Below, piece by piece: positions 7,638-17,155 of a stretch of DNA of 64,000 bases. The stretch's first letter is position 1. Each line of letters opens with the position of its first letter. The notes beneath the pieces were generated by a model. It searched no databases, was not told where the DNA came from, and saw only the letters and a list, made by a program, of their open reading frames with translations. Position numbers and translations under genes: made by a program. This DNA comes from Methylobacter sp. (GTDB lineage: Bacteria > Pseudomonadota > Gammaproteobacteria > Methylococcales > Methylomonadaceae), in contig NZ_JAUXVR010000029.1 in NCBI RefSeq assembly GCF_030680395.1, positions 89,203 to 153,202 on the forward strand. The letters are read 5' to 3'.

Positions 7638-9842
7638 ATGAAATTCATACGCTCCAATCGACCTGTTTCGCTTTTACAGCTAAGCAGCCCCCTGGTTATT
7701 TCCTTTTTACTGGTTAATTCCAGCAGCGCAGTGATGGCGCAAGAGCAGCCGAAAACAGTTAAAGCAGAGAAAAAAACGACCGAAGCACAATCTCCCATCG
7801 AACTTAAAACAATGGAAGTGACGGAAAAAAGCGACCGGAAACTTGAAACGGCAAGCGCAGAAGTCGCTCTTTCGCCGGGCGGCGTCAGCCTGGTTAATAT
7901 CAATGAGTTGCATGACCGTAATGTATCCAGCGTAGCGGATTTCTTCCGCTACGTGCCCGGTGTTTGGGCGACCAGCCAAAGCGGCAACGACGAAGTGTTT
8001 ATAACCAGCCGCGGTTCGAATCTGGATGCCAACAACTTTGCCGGGAGCGGCGTTAAGTTGCTGCAAGACGGCCTGCCGGTCACGGCCGCTGACGGCAACA
8101 ACCACAACCGCATGATCGATCCGCTGGCCTCCAGTTTCGCAACCGTTGCCCGCGGCGGCAATGCGTTTAAGTACGGCGCCAGCGCCTTGGGCGGCGCCAT
8201 CGATTTTACCTCGCCCACCGCTCAGGACAGTCCTACCGCGCGGCTCTCACTCAGCGGCGGCAGTTTCGGCCAGTTTCTCGGTCGCGGCACGGTCAGCAAG
8301 GTTTTCAATGACAGCTTCGACGGCTTATTGACTCTGGAAGGCAAAGAATGGGACGGCTACCGCGACCATAACAAACAGGATCGCTTTGGCCTTTACAGCA
8401 ACTTCGGCTGGCAAATCTCCGATTCCGTGGTTAACCGTACCTTTGTCAGCTACATTAAAAATAATCAGCAGTTGCCGGGGCAGTTGACCAGGGCGCAATT
8501 CGACGCCAACCCCTATCAGGCCAGCAGCCAGGCTATCGGCGGCAATTATCAGTTGAATACCGAGACCGAGCGCGTTGCCAACAAAACAACCTGGACCATT
8601 GACGACAAAAGTTCGTTCGATGTCGGTTTTTCTTTTGAAAACCAGCATCTTTATCATCCGATCGTCGATACGGTGCATTTTTTTCCCGGCGATACGGCAG
8701 ACAGGTTTAGTCTGCTGGTCGATTCAGTCCAACAGGACTGGGGTACGTCCGCCCGCTACAACCTGCGTCTGGACAGTCATGAATTATTGCTGGGCGTGAA
8801 TTACGGCACCAACTCGGATAAAGGCGGCAACTACACGAATGTCGGCGGCGTGCGTGGGCCTATGACCAATCAAATCACCAAGGAAGCAGCCGATAACGTC
8901 GAAATTTTTGCCCAGGATCACTGGCATATTACCGATAAATGGACGCTGACACCCGCGTTGCAAGGCGTGTTTGCGCACCGTGAAGTCAATAATACCAGGC
9001 TGCCGATTCCTCAGGACGCCAACTTCAATGTGTATTCTCAAGGCGGCAACCACAGCAATGACTATAGCGGCATTAATCCCAGTTTAGGCTTGATGTATAA
9101 CCTGACCAAGAGCGCCAGCCTTTATGGAAATGTCAGCCGTTTATACGCACCGCCGACTAACTACAACATATCGGACAACATCACCGCAGGCTTAGGCACT
9201 ACCAACCTGAAGGCAATGGAGGGCACTTCTGTCGAAATAGGCACGCGCGGCACTCAAAAACTCGGCAACTTAAACACGGTGAACTGGGATTTGTCGCTGT
9301 ATTATTCATGGCTTAATAACGAGATTCTATCCACGACCCCGCCCGGCGGTTCTGCCAAGGCGGCGAACTTTGATAATACCATTCACGCAGGCATTGAAGG
9401 TTTAATCGGCGGCAGCTTTGCCCTGGATGGCAAGGGTACGCATACCATCAAACCCATGCTGACCTACACTATCAACCATTTCAATTTTGATAATGACCGC
9501 ACTTACGGCAACAATGCGTTACCGGCAGCGCCCAAATATTTTTTAAAGGGCGAGGCGCTCTATCACCATGCGAACGGCTTTTTTATGGGGCCTACTTTCG
9601 ATGTGGTCGGCAAGCGTTGGGGAGACTACGCGAATACCTATAAGATTGATGCTTACGGTCTGCTCGGCATGCGTACCGGCTGGTCCAATGATCATTACAA
9701 GGTGTTTCTCGAAGGCCGGAACCTGCTCGACACCAAATACGTTGCCAATACCAATATTATGAACACCGCAACAGCAACCGATGCGATGTTAAACGCGGGA
9801 GCACCGCTGTCTTTCTATGGCGGCATAGAAATCACTTATTAA
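7638..9842 (+). CDS. TonB-dependent outer-membrane receptor
   Basis: A 734-residue receptor for energised import across the outer membrane. A signal peptide ends near MAQEQ (about residue 37) and a TonB-box-like stretch (TMEVTEKS) follows. The plug domain covers about 70-190 (VADFFRYVPGV; ITSRGSNLD; LLQDGLPV; RGGNAFKYGASALGGAIDF), and the 22-strand barrel ends in YGGIEITY. The ATG at 7638 (MKFIRSN) is preferred over an in-frame upstream ATG because it starts the signal peptide directly. A PchR-like regulator alongside suggests a ferric siderophore ligand; the FecA-like plug fits, but the substrate is not shown by the sequence. Confidence 0.93.
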   Translation: MKFIRSNRPVSLLQLSSPLVISFLLVNSSSAVMAQEQPKTVKAEKKTTEAQSPIELKTMEVTEKSDRKLETASAEVALSPGGVSLVNINELHDRNVSSVADFFRYVPGVWATSQSGNDEVFITSRGSNLDANNFAGSGVKLLQDGLPVTAADGNNHNRMIDPLASSFATVARGGNAFKYGASALGGAIDFTSPTAQDSPTARLSLSGGSFGQFLGRGTVSKVFNDSFDGLLTLEGKEWDGYRDHNKQDRFGLYSNFGWQISDSVVNRTFVSYIKNNQQLPGQLTRAQFDANPYQASSQAIGGNYQLNTETERVANKTTWTIDDKSSFDVGFSFENQHLYHPIVDTVHFFPGDTADRFSLLVDSVQQDWGTSARYNLRLDSHELLLGVNYGTNSDKGGNYTNVGGVRGPMTNQITKEAADNVEIFAQDHWHITDKWTLTPALQGVFAHREVNNTRLPIPQDANFNVYSQGGNHSNDYSGINPSLGLMYNLTKSASLYGNVSRLYAPPTNYNISDNITAGLGTTNLKAMEGTSVEIGTRGTQKLGNLNTVNWDLSLYYSWLNNEILSTTPPGGSAKAANFDNTIHAGIEGLIGGSFALDGKGTHTIKPMLTYTINHFNFDNDRTYGNNALPAAPKYFLKGEALYHHANGFFMGPTFDVVGKRWGDYANTYKIDAYGLLGMRTGWSNDHYKVFLEGRNLLDTKYVANTNIMNTATATDAMLNAGAPLSFYGGIEITY

Positions 9843-10200
9843 CTTGGTCGTTGTTTCTCGTTCCCACGCGCTGCGTCAAGGCCATTAAGTTAAGCGTTGT
9901 AGGAGCGGGCCGCGCCCGCGATGAAAGCGCTGCAACTTTGCAATCGTCGTCCAAATGTCGCGGGCGCGGCCCGCTCCTACGGCGTCATTGTCTTCTTAAC
10001 TTTGGCAGTGACTCGCTACGTGAGAATGCAGTCAAGGTGCGCTACGAACGGTGAATTGCCGACAATGCGCAAAACATAAACTTTTCTAAATACATGACGT
10101 AGAGCGGGAATAAAGCAAAACAAACTTTATGCATCCAAAGCCGAACATCCCTAACACTTTATTGATTGAACAACGCAGGCTCCGTTTAAAAGGACATGAA
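9843..10200. other. intergenic region with long inverted repeat
   Basis: No gene is supported in this 358-bp stretch between the receptor and the amidohydrolase. A strong inverted repeat (9899-9980) dominates and could terminate receptor transcription. The last 60 bp carry the amidohydrolase ribosome-binding site AAAGGA at 10188-10194. Confidence 0.6.
9899..9980. repeat. GTAGGAGCGGG inverted repeat (REP-like)
   Basis: Perfect 23-bp inverted arms: left 9899-9921 begins GTAGGAGCGGGCCGCGCCCG and right 9958-9980 is its exact complement. They are separated by a 36-bp spacer. Each arm is itself partly palindromic (GGGCCGCGCCC). This GC-rich structure differs from its surroundings and resembles dispersed REP pairs known in other gammaproteobacteria. 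Confidence 0.85.
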
Positions 10201-11439
10201 ATGCAAAATCGCCTGATAATGAAAATACACGCCCTCATCAAACCGTTATTGTTTTTAACCTTAACGGCCGTTGCCTCATTTCCGATTATCGCTCAAGAAA
10301 CGGCACCCGTTCTTATTCATGCCGCGCGCGTTTTCGACGGCAATAATATGAGGACGAATACCTCGGTATTGGTGGTCGGCGGGCTTATCGCCCAAATCGA
10401 CGCCCGCGAGACATTCAAGTCCGGTGCGGCAAAAGTCATCGATTTGGGCGATGCAACCTTGCTGCCGGGTTTCATCGAATTGCATGGACATATGGCCTAT
10501 CAACATATTCCGGCCGATACCGTTCTAAAGCACGGCATCACCACGATCCGGGACGTAGGCGGGCCGTTGCACCCGCCTTATGGCGGCGACGGCAGCTTGC
10601 GTGTGCTGACCTCCGGGCCGATTATCACCGCGCCCGGCGGTTATCCGATACCTGAATTGGGGGCTGAAAATATCGCCATAGCCGTTGCCACCGAACAGCA
10701 AGCGCGGGAAACTGTCCGCACCCTTATTAACGGCGGCGCGGTCGTGATTAAGGTCGCGTTGGAGCCGGGCGGCGAAGCGGGCGCGCCGTGGGCCTCGGGT
10801 CATCATCATGCCGATGGCGGTCCCCATCGCAAGACTTCCCGCTCAAAAAAGCGATGGCCGCTATTATCCGAACATATCGTCAGGGCGATAGTCGATGAAG
10901 CCCATCGACAGGGACGCAAAGTGGCGGCGCATATCGGCGAGGCAAAAGGCGCAAAGATAGCCGTTGATGCCGGCATTGATGAATGGGCGCATGTGCCTTG
11001 CGACATTATTCCGGATGCGTTGCTGAAAAAAGCGGTATCGCAACAGGTAAAAACAATCACCACGCTGGATACCTTATCCAAGTGTACGGGGGCCGCTCAC
11101 AATGCCCGCGCTTTTGCGGCATTGGGCGGGGCGCTTTTATACGGTGCCGAGATTGCGCATCCCGACATTCCCTGGGGCATTGATGCGCAGGAGCTTATCG
11201 CTATGATGCATCTGGCAAACATGCAGCCGATTGAGGTCTTGCGTAGCGCGACATCGAAATCAGGCCGGTATTTGAATAGTCCGCTGCTGGGCACTCTGCA
11301 ACCGGGCGCCCCGGCCGATATGATTGCCGTCAAAGGCGACCCTACGCATGCGCTAAAAATACTCGAATATCCCGATCTTGTAGTGTCGGGCGGAAGCATT
11401 ATCCTCAACAATTTTGAAAGGAGTGTCACAATGCCTTAA
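10201..11439 (+). CDS. secreted amidohydrolase family protein
   Basis: A 412-residue metal-dependent hydrolase of the imidazolonepropionase/prolidase-like group. A signal peptide (MKIHALIKPLLFLTLTAVAS... to about residue 35) implies a periplasmic location. Metal-ligand motifs are ELHGHMAY (HxH), VVIKVALEPGG (candidate bridging lysine), VAAHIGE and WAHVPCD histidines, and a C-terminal GTLQPGAPADMIAV. The usual GTDxG aspartate is replaced by GAEIAHPD, and a His-rich insertion (SGHHHADGGPH) lies near residue 200. The ATG at 10201 was chosen for AAAGGACATGAA upstream. The substrate is unknown. Confidence 0.85.
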   Translation: MQNRLIMKIHALIKPLLFLTLTAVASFPIIAQETAPVLIHAARVFDGNNMRTNTSVLVVGGLIAQIDARETFKSGAAKVIDLGDATLLPGFIELHGHMAYQHIPADTVLKHGITTIRDVGGPLHPPYGGDGSLRVLTSGPIITAPGGYPIPELGAENIAIAVATEQQARETVRTLINGGAVVIKVALEPGGEAGAPWASGHHHADGGPHRKTSRSKKRWPLLSEHIVRAIVDEAHRQGRKVAAHIGEAKGAKIAVDAGIDEWAHVPCDIIPDALLKKAVSQQVKTITTLDTLSKCTGAAHNARAFAALGGALLYGAEIAHPDIPWGIDAQELIAMMHLANMQPIEVLRSATSKSGRYLNSPLLGTLQPGAPADMIAVKGDPTHALKILEYPDLVVSGGSIILNNFERSVTMP

Positions 11440-11553
11440 TGTACACGACCGCCTGAATGCCTTACACTAACGTCAACCATAATGCTCAAATGTCTTATAT
11501 GACGATAGCCGTTACGGGGATGCAACATTGCTAATCATTTAAGGAAAATTCTC

Positions 11554-11898
11554 ATGAAATTAAAATCTATTACTGTATTAATGGCTGCCATCGCTCTTGG
11601 CTTAAGCTCACAGGCTAACGCTACCGAACATCATACAGCGCAAGCACTGGAGCATTCGGCTATGGCTACGGCACATGGACAAGACGGTCATGCCGACCAA
11701 CTGCTTAAGCATGCTGAAGAAGGTCTAAAACATGCCGAAGCGGCTGAAAAGGAACATGCTGAGGCGCATGTGCATATGACTGATGCGGTTAAGCATTTAA
11801 AAGAAGCTATAGCTCACGCTAAACAAGGACATGCCGATGTCGGTACCAAGCATACCGAAGAAGCAATGACCCATATGCGTCAATCCATCGGTCAATAA
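11554..11898 (+). CDS. SmbP-like small metal-binding periplasmic protein
   Basis: A 114-residue protein with a signal peptide (MKLKSITVLMAAIALGLSSQ, cleavage after ANA) and a mature helical domain very rich in His, Ala and Glu (AMATAHGQDGHADQLLKHAE; HAEAHVHMTDAVKHLKEAI). This resembles SmbP of Nitrosomonas, a periplasmic four-helix protein binding copper and other divalent metals. AAGGAAA sits just upstream of the ATG. A weak stem (CGGTGGT/ACCACCG, 11916-11943) follows the gene. A role in metal buffering is inferred from family. Confidence 0.85.
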   Translation: MKLKSITVLMAAIALGLSSQANATEHHTAQALEHSAMATAHGQDGHADQLLKHAEEGLKHAEAAEKEHAEAHVHMTDAVKHLKEAIAHAKQGHADVGTKHTEEAMTHMRQSIGQ

Positions 11899-12011
11899 AA
11901 AACCGGTATGATGAACGGTGGTTGAGAACTTTCTTGACCACCGCCTGGTGCTGTAATCATCCCTGATATAAGACCGCCTATTGGAATTCGTTCAAGCCGT
12001 TTTAGTAAAAA

Positions 12012-12323
12012 CTAGGCTTTCTGTTTAATCTCGCAGCTTGTTCTTAACAAATCCACTCGCTGCCGTAGCTCTCTGCCCGGTTTGAAATAAGGTGAATACC
12101 GGGCCGGCAACTTTAATTCCGCTCCGGTTCTGGGGTTTCGGCCTGTAAAAGGCGGGTGGTAATGCAGGGAAAAACTGCCAAAGCCCCGGATTTCTATTCT
12201 ATCGTTAGCGGTCAACGCTTTACTCATCTGCTCGATCATGCAGCCAACGGCCAGTTCCACCGCTTTCCGCTCTAAATGCGGCCATTTTTTAGCCAATAGG
12301 TCGATGAGTTCCGATTTAGTCAT
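12012..12323 (-). CDS. ihfB: integration host factor beta subunit (IHF/HU family)
   Basis: A 103-residue DNA-bending protein. It begins [20 protein letters not shown], as IHF beta does, carries the DNA-arm signature [25 protein letters not shown], and ends with a short C-terminal extension. The IHF alpha partner is not in the window. The gene stands alone here rather than after rpsA, where ihfB often sits, so it could be a second HU/IHF copy. Confidence 0.9.
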   Translation of the reverse strand: MTKSELIDLLAKKWPHLERKAVELAVGCMIEQMSKALTANDRIEIRGFGSFSLHYHPPFTGRNPRTGAELKLPARYSPYFKPGRELRQRVDLLRTSCEIKQKA

Positions 12324-12672
12324 GTTAGCTCCTGTGTTGGGTTGAAAGTCAGATAGGGTTGTACGGCATATGACCTATTTTGCTGTGTTAAATGCCTTGG
12401 AAGTCCGGATAATGATTTGTTTAAGTCCAGTATTTATGCAGCCTGTAAGCATTTTTATAACGCAAACTTAAATGTTAAGCATGTATCGTGCCAATTTGCG
12501 CGGCTTATTGTCGCGCGTCAATCGGTCACATTTTCAAGGCCGATTTTATTCATTAGAATATTTGCAACTCTTGTGATTGCTCCCTTATTCAGGGAATTAG
12601 AGTTTAGCTATCCTTCCTCTTTAAATGCGGCCGGCAGCCCTGACCGCATCTTTTTAGCTTACGGGTGAAATC
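12324..12672. other. intergenic region with a hairpin before the M41-like gene
   Basis: No supported gene. A stem at about 12624-12648 (ATGCGG...CCGCAT) is followed by CTTTTTAG and lies only about 20 bp before the start codon at 12673. It looks like an intrinsic terminator or attenuator, but is short. A 5' leader element controlling the downstream gene is possible and unproven. Confidence 0.45.
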
Positions 12673-13356
12673 ATGAAACGGAATTACCAGACGGATACAT
12701 CCTATACCATTAACGATCACGATTTGATCAGACAAATAGCCTTCCATGAGGCGGGTCACGCTGCCGCCATTTATCTTTACAATAAACAAAAGCAACTGCC
12801 CTCGGTGTATTTTCAAATCACTATTAAGGCATTGGATTGTCAAAAAGACAGTTCTTTGGATAACCGCTTGGCTTATGATCATTTTGCCGCAGTCGTGGAA
12901 GGAGGCCGCCTGATTCAAAGCCTGCCGGTTGCGCTGATTGAAAGCACCCATTATTTCTCGGCCGCTGAGCAAGATGCCTATCAGACTGCTTTTGAAGCGG
13001 ATATGATCAATTTATTGGCAGGGCCTCTGGCGGAAGCAAAACATGTGGCTCTTCGTGATGATGAGCAGTTTAATGCCCGACTGGTTAACATTGATGCCTT
13101 GCATTATTACGGCGGCACATCCGACCTTGAAAAGGTTTATGAGTATCTGGATATTTTTATTGCAGCCGGAAGTCGGCACGAAGAAAAGCTGGTTGAGCTG
13201 TTTGACAAAGCCTTTGAGTTCATAAGCTCACACACTCATTGGAAGGCTATTGAGTGTCTGGCGGACTATATTCTTAACAACAAGGAAAATATAATCAGCT
13301 GCGAGGAGGCGATTGCCGTACTGGACGAAAGCGGGTGGCCGCGGACGAAGTATTAG
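12673..13356 (+). CDS. M41-like zinc metalloprotease domain protein (no AAA module)
   Basis: A 227-residue protein carrying the zinc-protease motif HEAGH (IAFHEAGHAAAIYLY, near residue 25). A downstream AGPLAEAKHVA segment and GGTSDLEKV supply a candidate third ligand, as in the peptidase domain of FtsH (M41). The AAA ATPase and membrane parts of FtsH are absent, so this is a stand-alone domain of unknown substrate. A catalytic role is inferred from the intact motif. The gene is monocistronic. Confidence 0.75.
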   Translation: MKRNYQTDTSYTINDHDLIRQIAFHEAGHAAAIYLYNKQKQLPSVYFQITIKALDCQKDSSLDNRLAYDHFAAVVEGGRLIQSLPVALIESTHYFSAAEQDAYQTAFEADMINLLAGPLAEAKHVALRDDEQFNARLVNIDALHYYGGTSDLEKVYEYLDIFIAAGSRHEEKLVELFDKAFEFISSHTHWKAIECLADYILNNKENIISCEEAIAVLDESGWPRTKY

Positions 13357-13413
13357 TCTTTTGTCGAGGAAAAGGCAAAGGTCTCAGGCTGCGCTATGTT
13401 TTGCAAGTGCAGG

Positions 13414-13605
13414 TTAAAAATGAATCATTAAGCAGTCGATATGGGTAGTCGATGAAATGAGGATGATGTCGCCGTATTCGGGGTGTTTGACACATTTGGC
13501 AGCAATCATTCCGGCACAGTCACATCGCTCAATTTCGTCGTAAACTTCGTCGGAAATTGCTGCATATTGCCGTACCGTAAGGGGGGTTATCTTTGCTACT
13601 TTCAT
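13414..13605 (-). CDS. small hypothetical protein
   Basis: 63 residues (MKVAKITPLTVRQYAAISDE...). A good ribosome-binding site (GGAGAG, 7 nt before the ATG) supports it as a real gene. No signal peptide or membrane segment is visible; two cysteines occur as CDCAG. The family is not recognised. It is convergent with the M41-like gene. Confidence 0.55.
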   Translation of the reverse strand: MKVAKITPLTVRQYAAISDEVYDEIERCDCAGMIAAKCVKHPEYGDIILISSTTHIDCLMIHF

Positions 13606-13787
13606 TTGTATACTCTCCGATAGATTAAAAAGTGAGCATAGCCGGTAGTGCTATTTTGTTTATGAATATTCTCATTTATTATTGAAACTCAAGGTTAGCT
13701 AACGCATCAATGTAAGCAGTTCTGCATATTGAAAAATGATCTGACGATTTCTTCATCACGCCGCGTACTTCGTTTCACTCTCCTCCT

Positions 13788-14828
13788 TCATTGCTTAATC
13801 TGCAAAACCTCCACAGTACTCCAGACAGCTTCAATAAAATCCGTATCCATTTCAGGCATACCGTTCTGTATCCATTGCACCAGCACTTTGGCAATATTGG
13901 GATAGGTAATATGGACGGCGCGGTTGTCATGCAGCCAGTGTTCAATAACTGAGCTGTCCATATCATGCATGATGTGCCCGTAACCTAACTGCTGTAAGGC
14001 GGCGGCATTGGAGATTTGTTCCATTTGCGCATGCAGCGGTTTAGCCAGGATTCTTTTGCCCAGTTGCAGCGATTCACTGGCCAGCTCAAATCCGGCATTG
14101 CTGATAATACCGGCGCAATCGTATAAATCTTTCTGGAAACCGTTGCGCGACAGCGAATTGCAGGTGATGTGGGCGAATTTGGATGGAACCGGTTCCGGCG
14201 AATAAATATGAAAGTCAAAATTTTTAAAGGGCGACAAAAGCCGGATGACTTCATTCTGGTCTTCGAAAGGAAGGTACACAATGATCTTGTTTTTGATAAT
14301 GCTTTTTGGCGTTTCGGGCGTGTCGATAATGGGCGGTAAAATGGGCTGGCCAAAATGATGCCAGTGTAAACCGACACCCACATCAGCCGGGGCAAAATAC
14401 TTTATAACTTGATTGGCGATAGGATCCGATCCCTCTCTGGGGATTTTATGGTTAAACGCATATTGATGTCCGATGCCCAAAACAGGCTTTTTCTGGTTTT
14501 TTGCCGCCCAGGCGGTAACCGGTTCAAAATCGCTGATGACCAGATTATAGCTGCTTAAATCCAGTGATTTTATATCTTTTATAAAAGTAATGGGTTTGGC
14601 ATCGCATGCGGTTTTCAAATAGCTGACTTGGCCTTTCTCGGTATGAAAGGTCAGGCCGGTGCGTGATTGATAGCCGTTAAAGACTTCCATATCGAAATAC
14701 TTATCCGCAGGGCGGCCGGTAAATTGAAAGGTAACGTCAATTCCGGCGGCATAAAGTTCTTTCGCCATCACCCGCGCGCGAGTGATGTGGCCGTTACCGG
14801 TGCCCTGTACGCCATAAAAAATATTCAT
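13788..14828 (-). CDS. glycosyltransferase-like protein, MJ1255 family
   Basis: 346 residues. The N-terminus YGVQGTGNGHITRARVMAKE matches the GT-B type MJ1255/VC2487 family, related to MurG/UGT transferases, with a second-domain motif ISNAGFELASESLQLGKRIL that binds nucleotide sugar in relatives. Its start overlaps the end of the PAP2 phosphatase gene by 4 nt (ATGA), so the pair is co-translated. A role in making a glycolipid or envelope glycan is inferred from that pairing. Confidence 0.85.
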   Translation of the reverse strand: MNIFYGVQGTGNGHITRARVMAKELYAAGIDVTFQFTGRPADKYFDMEVFNGYQSRTGLTFHTEKGQVSYLKTACDAKPITFIKDIKSLDLSSYNLVISDFEPVTAWAAKNQKKPVLGIGHQYAFNHKIPREGSDPIANQVIKYFAPADVGVGLHWHHFGQPILPPIIDTPETPKSIIKNKIIVYLPFEDQNEVIRLLSPFKNFDFHIYSPEPVPSKFAHITCNSLSRNGFQKDLYDCAGIISNAGFELASESLQLGKRILAKPLHAQMEQISNAAALQQLGYGHIMHDMDSSVIEHWLHDNRAVHITYPNIAKVLVQWIQNGMPEMDTDFIEAVWSTVEVLQIKQ

Positions 14829-15349
14829 ATTACGATTTGTCCCAAACTAAAGAGCGCTGTACCGATGCCCAAGATGACGCCTACCAACGTATCGGTCGGG
14901 AAATGCACGCCCAGCACCACGCGGGAGAAACCGACCAATGCCGCCCAACAATAAAGAAGGATCATTAAGGGGGGTAAGTAATAACCGAGCAAAGTCGCCA
15001 TCATGAAAGCGGCGGACGTATGGCCGGATGGAAAACTGAATTGATCCGAGGGCGTAATAATGCTGCGAAAGTTTTGTAAAGCAGCTTGCGGCCGATTGCG
15101 TTTCAGGCTGTTTTTTAATACAAAATAGATGGGTCTTTCGATTAAAAAAGCCAACAGAACAGCATGCAAAAAGGGGCTTTCAAAACCCTCACTCCAATAT
15201 AGCAAGCCTATGATGACCAGATACAGCGGGCCGTCGCCGGTTTTCGATATATAGCGGCTGGCCTTGGTCAAGGTGCCGTGTATTCTGGCATTGATCAGCC
15301 AGGTGAACATGAAAACGTCGTATTTATGGATGGAATAGAGCAGTTTCAT
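14825..15349 (-). CDS. PAP2-family membrane phosphatase
   Basis: A 174-residue integral membrane phosphatase with the full PAP2 signature: KNSLKRNRP, FSFPSGHTSA and SRVVLGVHFPTD (catalytic His in the second and third). Five or six hydrophobic segments surround these. Relatives dephosphorylate undecaprenyl diphosphate, phosphatidic acid or lipid A. Coupling to the glycosyltransferase downstream suggests a lipid-linked sugar pathway; the substrate is undetermined. Confidence 0.9.
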   Translation of the reverse strand: MKLLYSIHKYDVFMFTWLINARIHGTLTKASRYISKTGDGPLYLVIIGLLYWSEGFESPFLHAVLLAFLIERPIYFVLKNSLKRNRPQAALQNFRSIITPSDQFSFPSGHTSAAFMMATLLGYYLPPLMILLYCWAALVGFSRVVLGVHFPTDTLVGVILGIGTALFSLGQIVI

Positions 15350-15490
15350 ATCTTTATCCTCTTGAGAGAAACTCTACAAAAGCCGGTTGCGATCTTTTGC
15401 GGGGACGAAAGGCGTTAACCTTCAAGGCAAAGCATAAAACTCTTCTGTGACAAAGATATGAACGTTTGTTTAAGTTTTTGTGACAAAGAC

Positions 15491-16288
15491 TTACGCTACT
15501 TGTGCATATTCGGGTTGCGGCTCAAGCTGCTGATCCAGCAGTTGCTGACTTTCTTCCAGCCAGTGGACAATGGACAGCTGTCCGGCTTCATCTTCGATCA
15601 ATGCGGTGCAACTTTCCACCCAGTCGCCGCAATTGCAGTAGGTTTTACCGAATTCCATTTCAGTTATGTCGGCGTGATGGATGTGTCCGCAAATAATCCC
15701 GTCCACATGCCTTTTTTGCGCTTCCAGGCTTAGGATATGCTGATAGTTATCCATGAAACTGATGATGTTTTTGACCTTGTGCTTTAAAAATGCGGAGATG
15801 GACCAGTATTTGAAGCCCATTTTTGAGCGCAACACATTCAGCCAGCGGTTGATGACCAACAATACCTCATAAGCCTCGCCGCCGATGTAAGCCAGATTTT
15901 TATTGTGACAGACGATGCTGTCGAATTCATCGCCGTGCAGAACCAGGAACTTGCGGCCGTCCCGGGTGGTATGAATGGCATTGAGCTGTATATCAACACC
16001 GTTAAAATGCATCCCGGCATGTTTGCGGAACGGCTCGTCGTGATTGCCGGGTATATAAATGACCCGTGTGCCTTTTTTGGCCTTGTCGATCACCCGTTGC
16101 ACAATGTCGCCGTGCAGGGCAGGCCAATAAAAGCCGGATTTGAATTTCCACAAATCGATAATGTCACCGACCAGATAGAGATAGTCGCATTCGACATTAT
16201 CGAGAAAATCCCTCAGCTGTTCAGCCTTGCAGCCTTTAGTGCCCAGATGGGTGTCTGAGATCCAAATTGAACGATACTTTAATGTCAT
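15491..16288 (-). CDS. LpxH-like metallophosphoesterase (UDP-2,3-diacylglucosamine diphosphatase family)
   Basis: 265 residues. Calcineurin-like metal motifs are in order: ISDTHLGTKG, LVGDIIDLW, IPGNHDE, LHGDEFD and CGHIHHA. This matches the LpxH-like family that hydrolyses UDP-diacylglucosamine in lipid A synthesis. The longer C-terminal part (WLEESQQLLDQQLEPQPEYA) and the context also allow a different phospholipid or nucleotide phosphatase. The ATG at 16288 has AAGGTGG 5 nt upstream and is preferred to an in-frame ATG at 16306. Confidence 0.85.
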   Translation of the reverse strand: MTLKYRSIWISDTHLGTKGCKAEQLRDFLDNVECDYLYLVGDIIDLWKFKSGFYWPALHGDIVQRVIDKAKKGTRVIYIPGNHDEPFRKHAGMHFNGVDIQLNAIHTTRDGRKFLVLHGDEFDSIVCHNKNLAYIGGEAYEVLLVINRWLNVLRSKMGFKYWSISAFLKHKVKNIISFMDNYQHILSLEAQKRHVDGIICGHIHHADITEMEFGKTYCNCGDWVESCTALIEDEAGQLSIVHWLEESQQLLDQQLEPQPEYAQVA

Positions 16289-16378
16289 GCTATCCACCTT
16301 TAACAAGTTTCGATGGTAGCTAAAATACCCTTGAATTATTACAGGAAGTTAACTGTTTGATGACGTTTCCATTAAGTT

Positions 16379-17155
16379 TCAGCGGCCTGCTTCAATGTCT
16401 ACCCACTCTTTCAGTTGCAGCACCACCCACGCGCCGTCATCCAACGTCAGGTCGTGGCCTGCCCAAAGATGTCTGCGAAGTTCCAGATTCCACTTTTTGT
16501 GTATCGCCTCTGAGCAGGCCGGCGCAACCAGTCGATCGCCTAGTCCGTTTAATAATAAAACCGGTTGCTTCGGTTTTATCTTGCCGGGCCGATAAGTTGC
16601 AGCCGCTATAATCTGGCGGACGCTGTTTTTAAGGCTTATGGGGCGTTCATTTTGTATCTTTTCCCAGACGCGAATGGTTTGTTTCCGCTGATTTCGGCGG
16701 TTGCTTGTCAACCGCAAGATTCCCGATTCCCGGTTATGCAAGTCGCGCATCATCGCCAATGCGACAAAGTCTCGGTAACTTTGCCAGCGTAGCCGGTGAT
16801 AAAAGGGACTCACATCGGCAAAACTGGTGTTCATCAGGGTTGCGCCGCAAATATCCTCGGGATAGCGGCGCATCCACTCCCAGGCCACCATCGCTCCCAG
16901 CGAAAGCGCAAGAATCGTTGCCGGTTGTTGTATGGCACCCCTATCCAGCGCATCGTGGCGTACGCTGTCGGTTATCGCCTTGATCGTGTTCGGACTGGTT
17001 TCCCGATGAAAGCAACCGGTGCCGGGCAAATCCAGCAGCGTTATTTGAGCCTCCGGAAATGCCGATTTTAAAAGAGGAACAAAATCGCCCCAATGTCCCG
17101 ACTCACGCGCCAAGCCTCTCAGCAGTATCCAGTTTTTTCCTGGCGCTTTATTCAT
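16379..17155 (-). CDS. alpha/beta hydrolase
   Basis: 258 residues with an alpha/beta hydrolase fold. The oxyanion region is WILLRGLARESGHW, nucleophile Ser lies in ILALSLGAMVAWEW (a GxSxG variant with Ala first), the acid is in LLNGLGDRLVAP and the catalytic His in WAGHDLTLDDG. The ATG at 17155 overlaps the end of the peptidase gene by 8 nt, indicating coupling. The substrate is unknown; an esterase or lipase-like role fits the lipid genes around it. Confidence 0.8.
   Translation of the reverse strand: MNKAPGKNWILLRGLARESGHWGDFVPLLKSAFPEAQITLLDLPGTGCFHRETSPNTIKAITDSVRHDALDRGAIQQPATILALSLGAMVAWEWMRRYPEDICGATLMNTSFADVSPFYHRLRWQSYRDFVALAMMRDLHNRESGILRLTSNRRNQRKQTIRVWEKIQNERPISLKNSVRQIIAAATYRPGKIKPKQPVLLLNGLGDRLVAPACSEAIHKKWNLELRRHLWAGHDLTLDDGAWVVLQLKEWVDIEAGR

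Noticed and set aside
9851..10054. Open frame over the long inverted repeat
   Set aside because: Coding would be dictated by the GTAGGAGCGGG palindrome; no start signal or protein motif.
12417..12668. 83-codon open frame before the M41-like gene
   Set aside because: No ribosome-binding site, composition unlike a protein, and it overlaps the leader hairpin.
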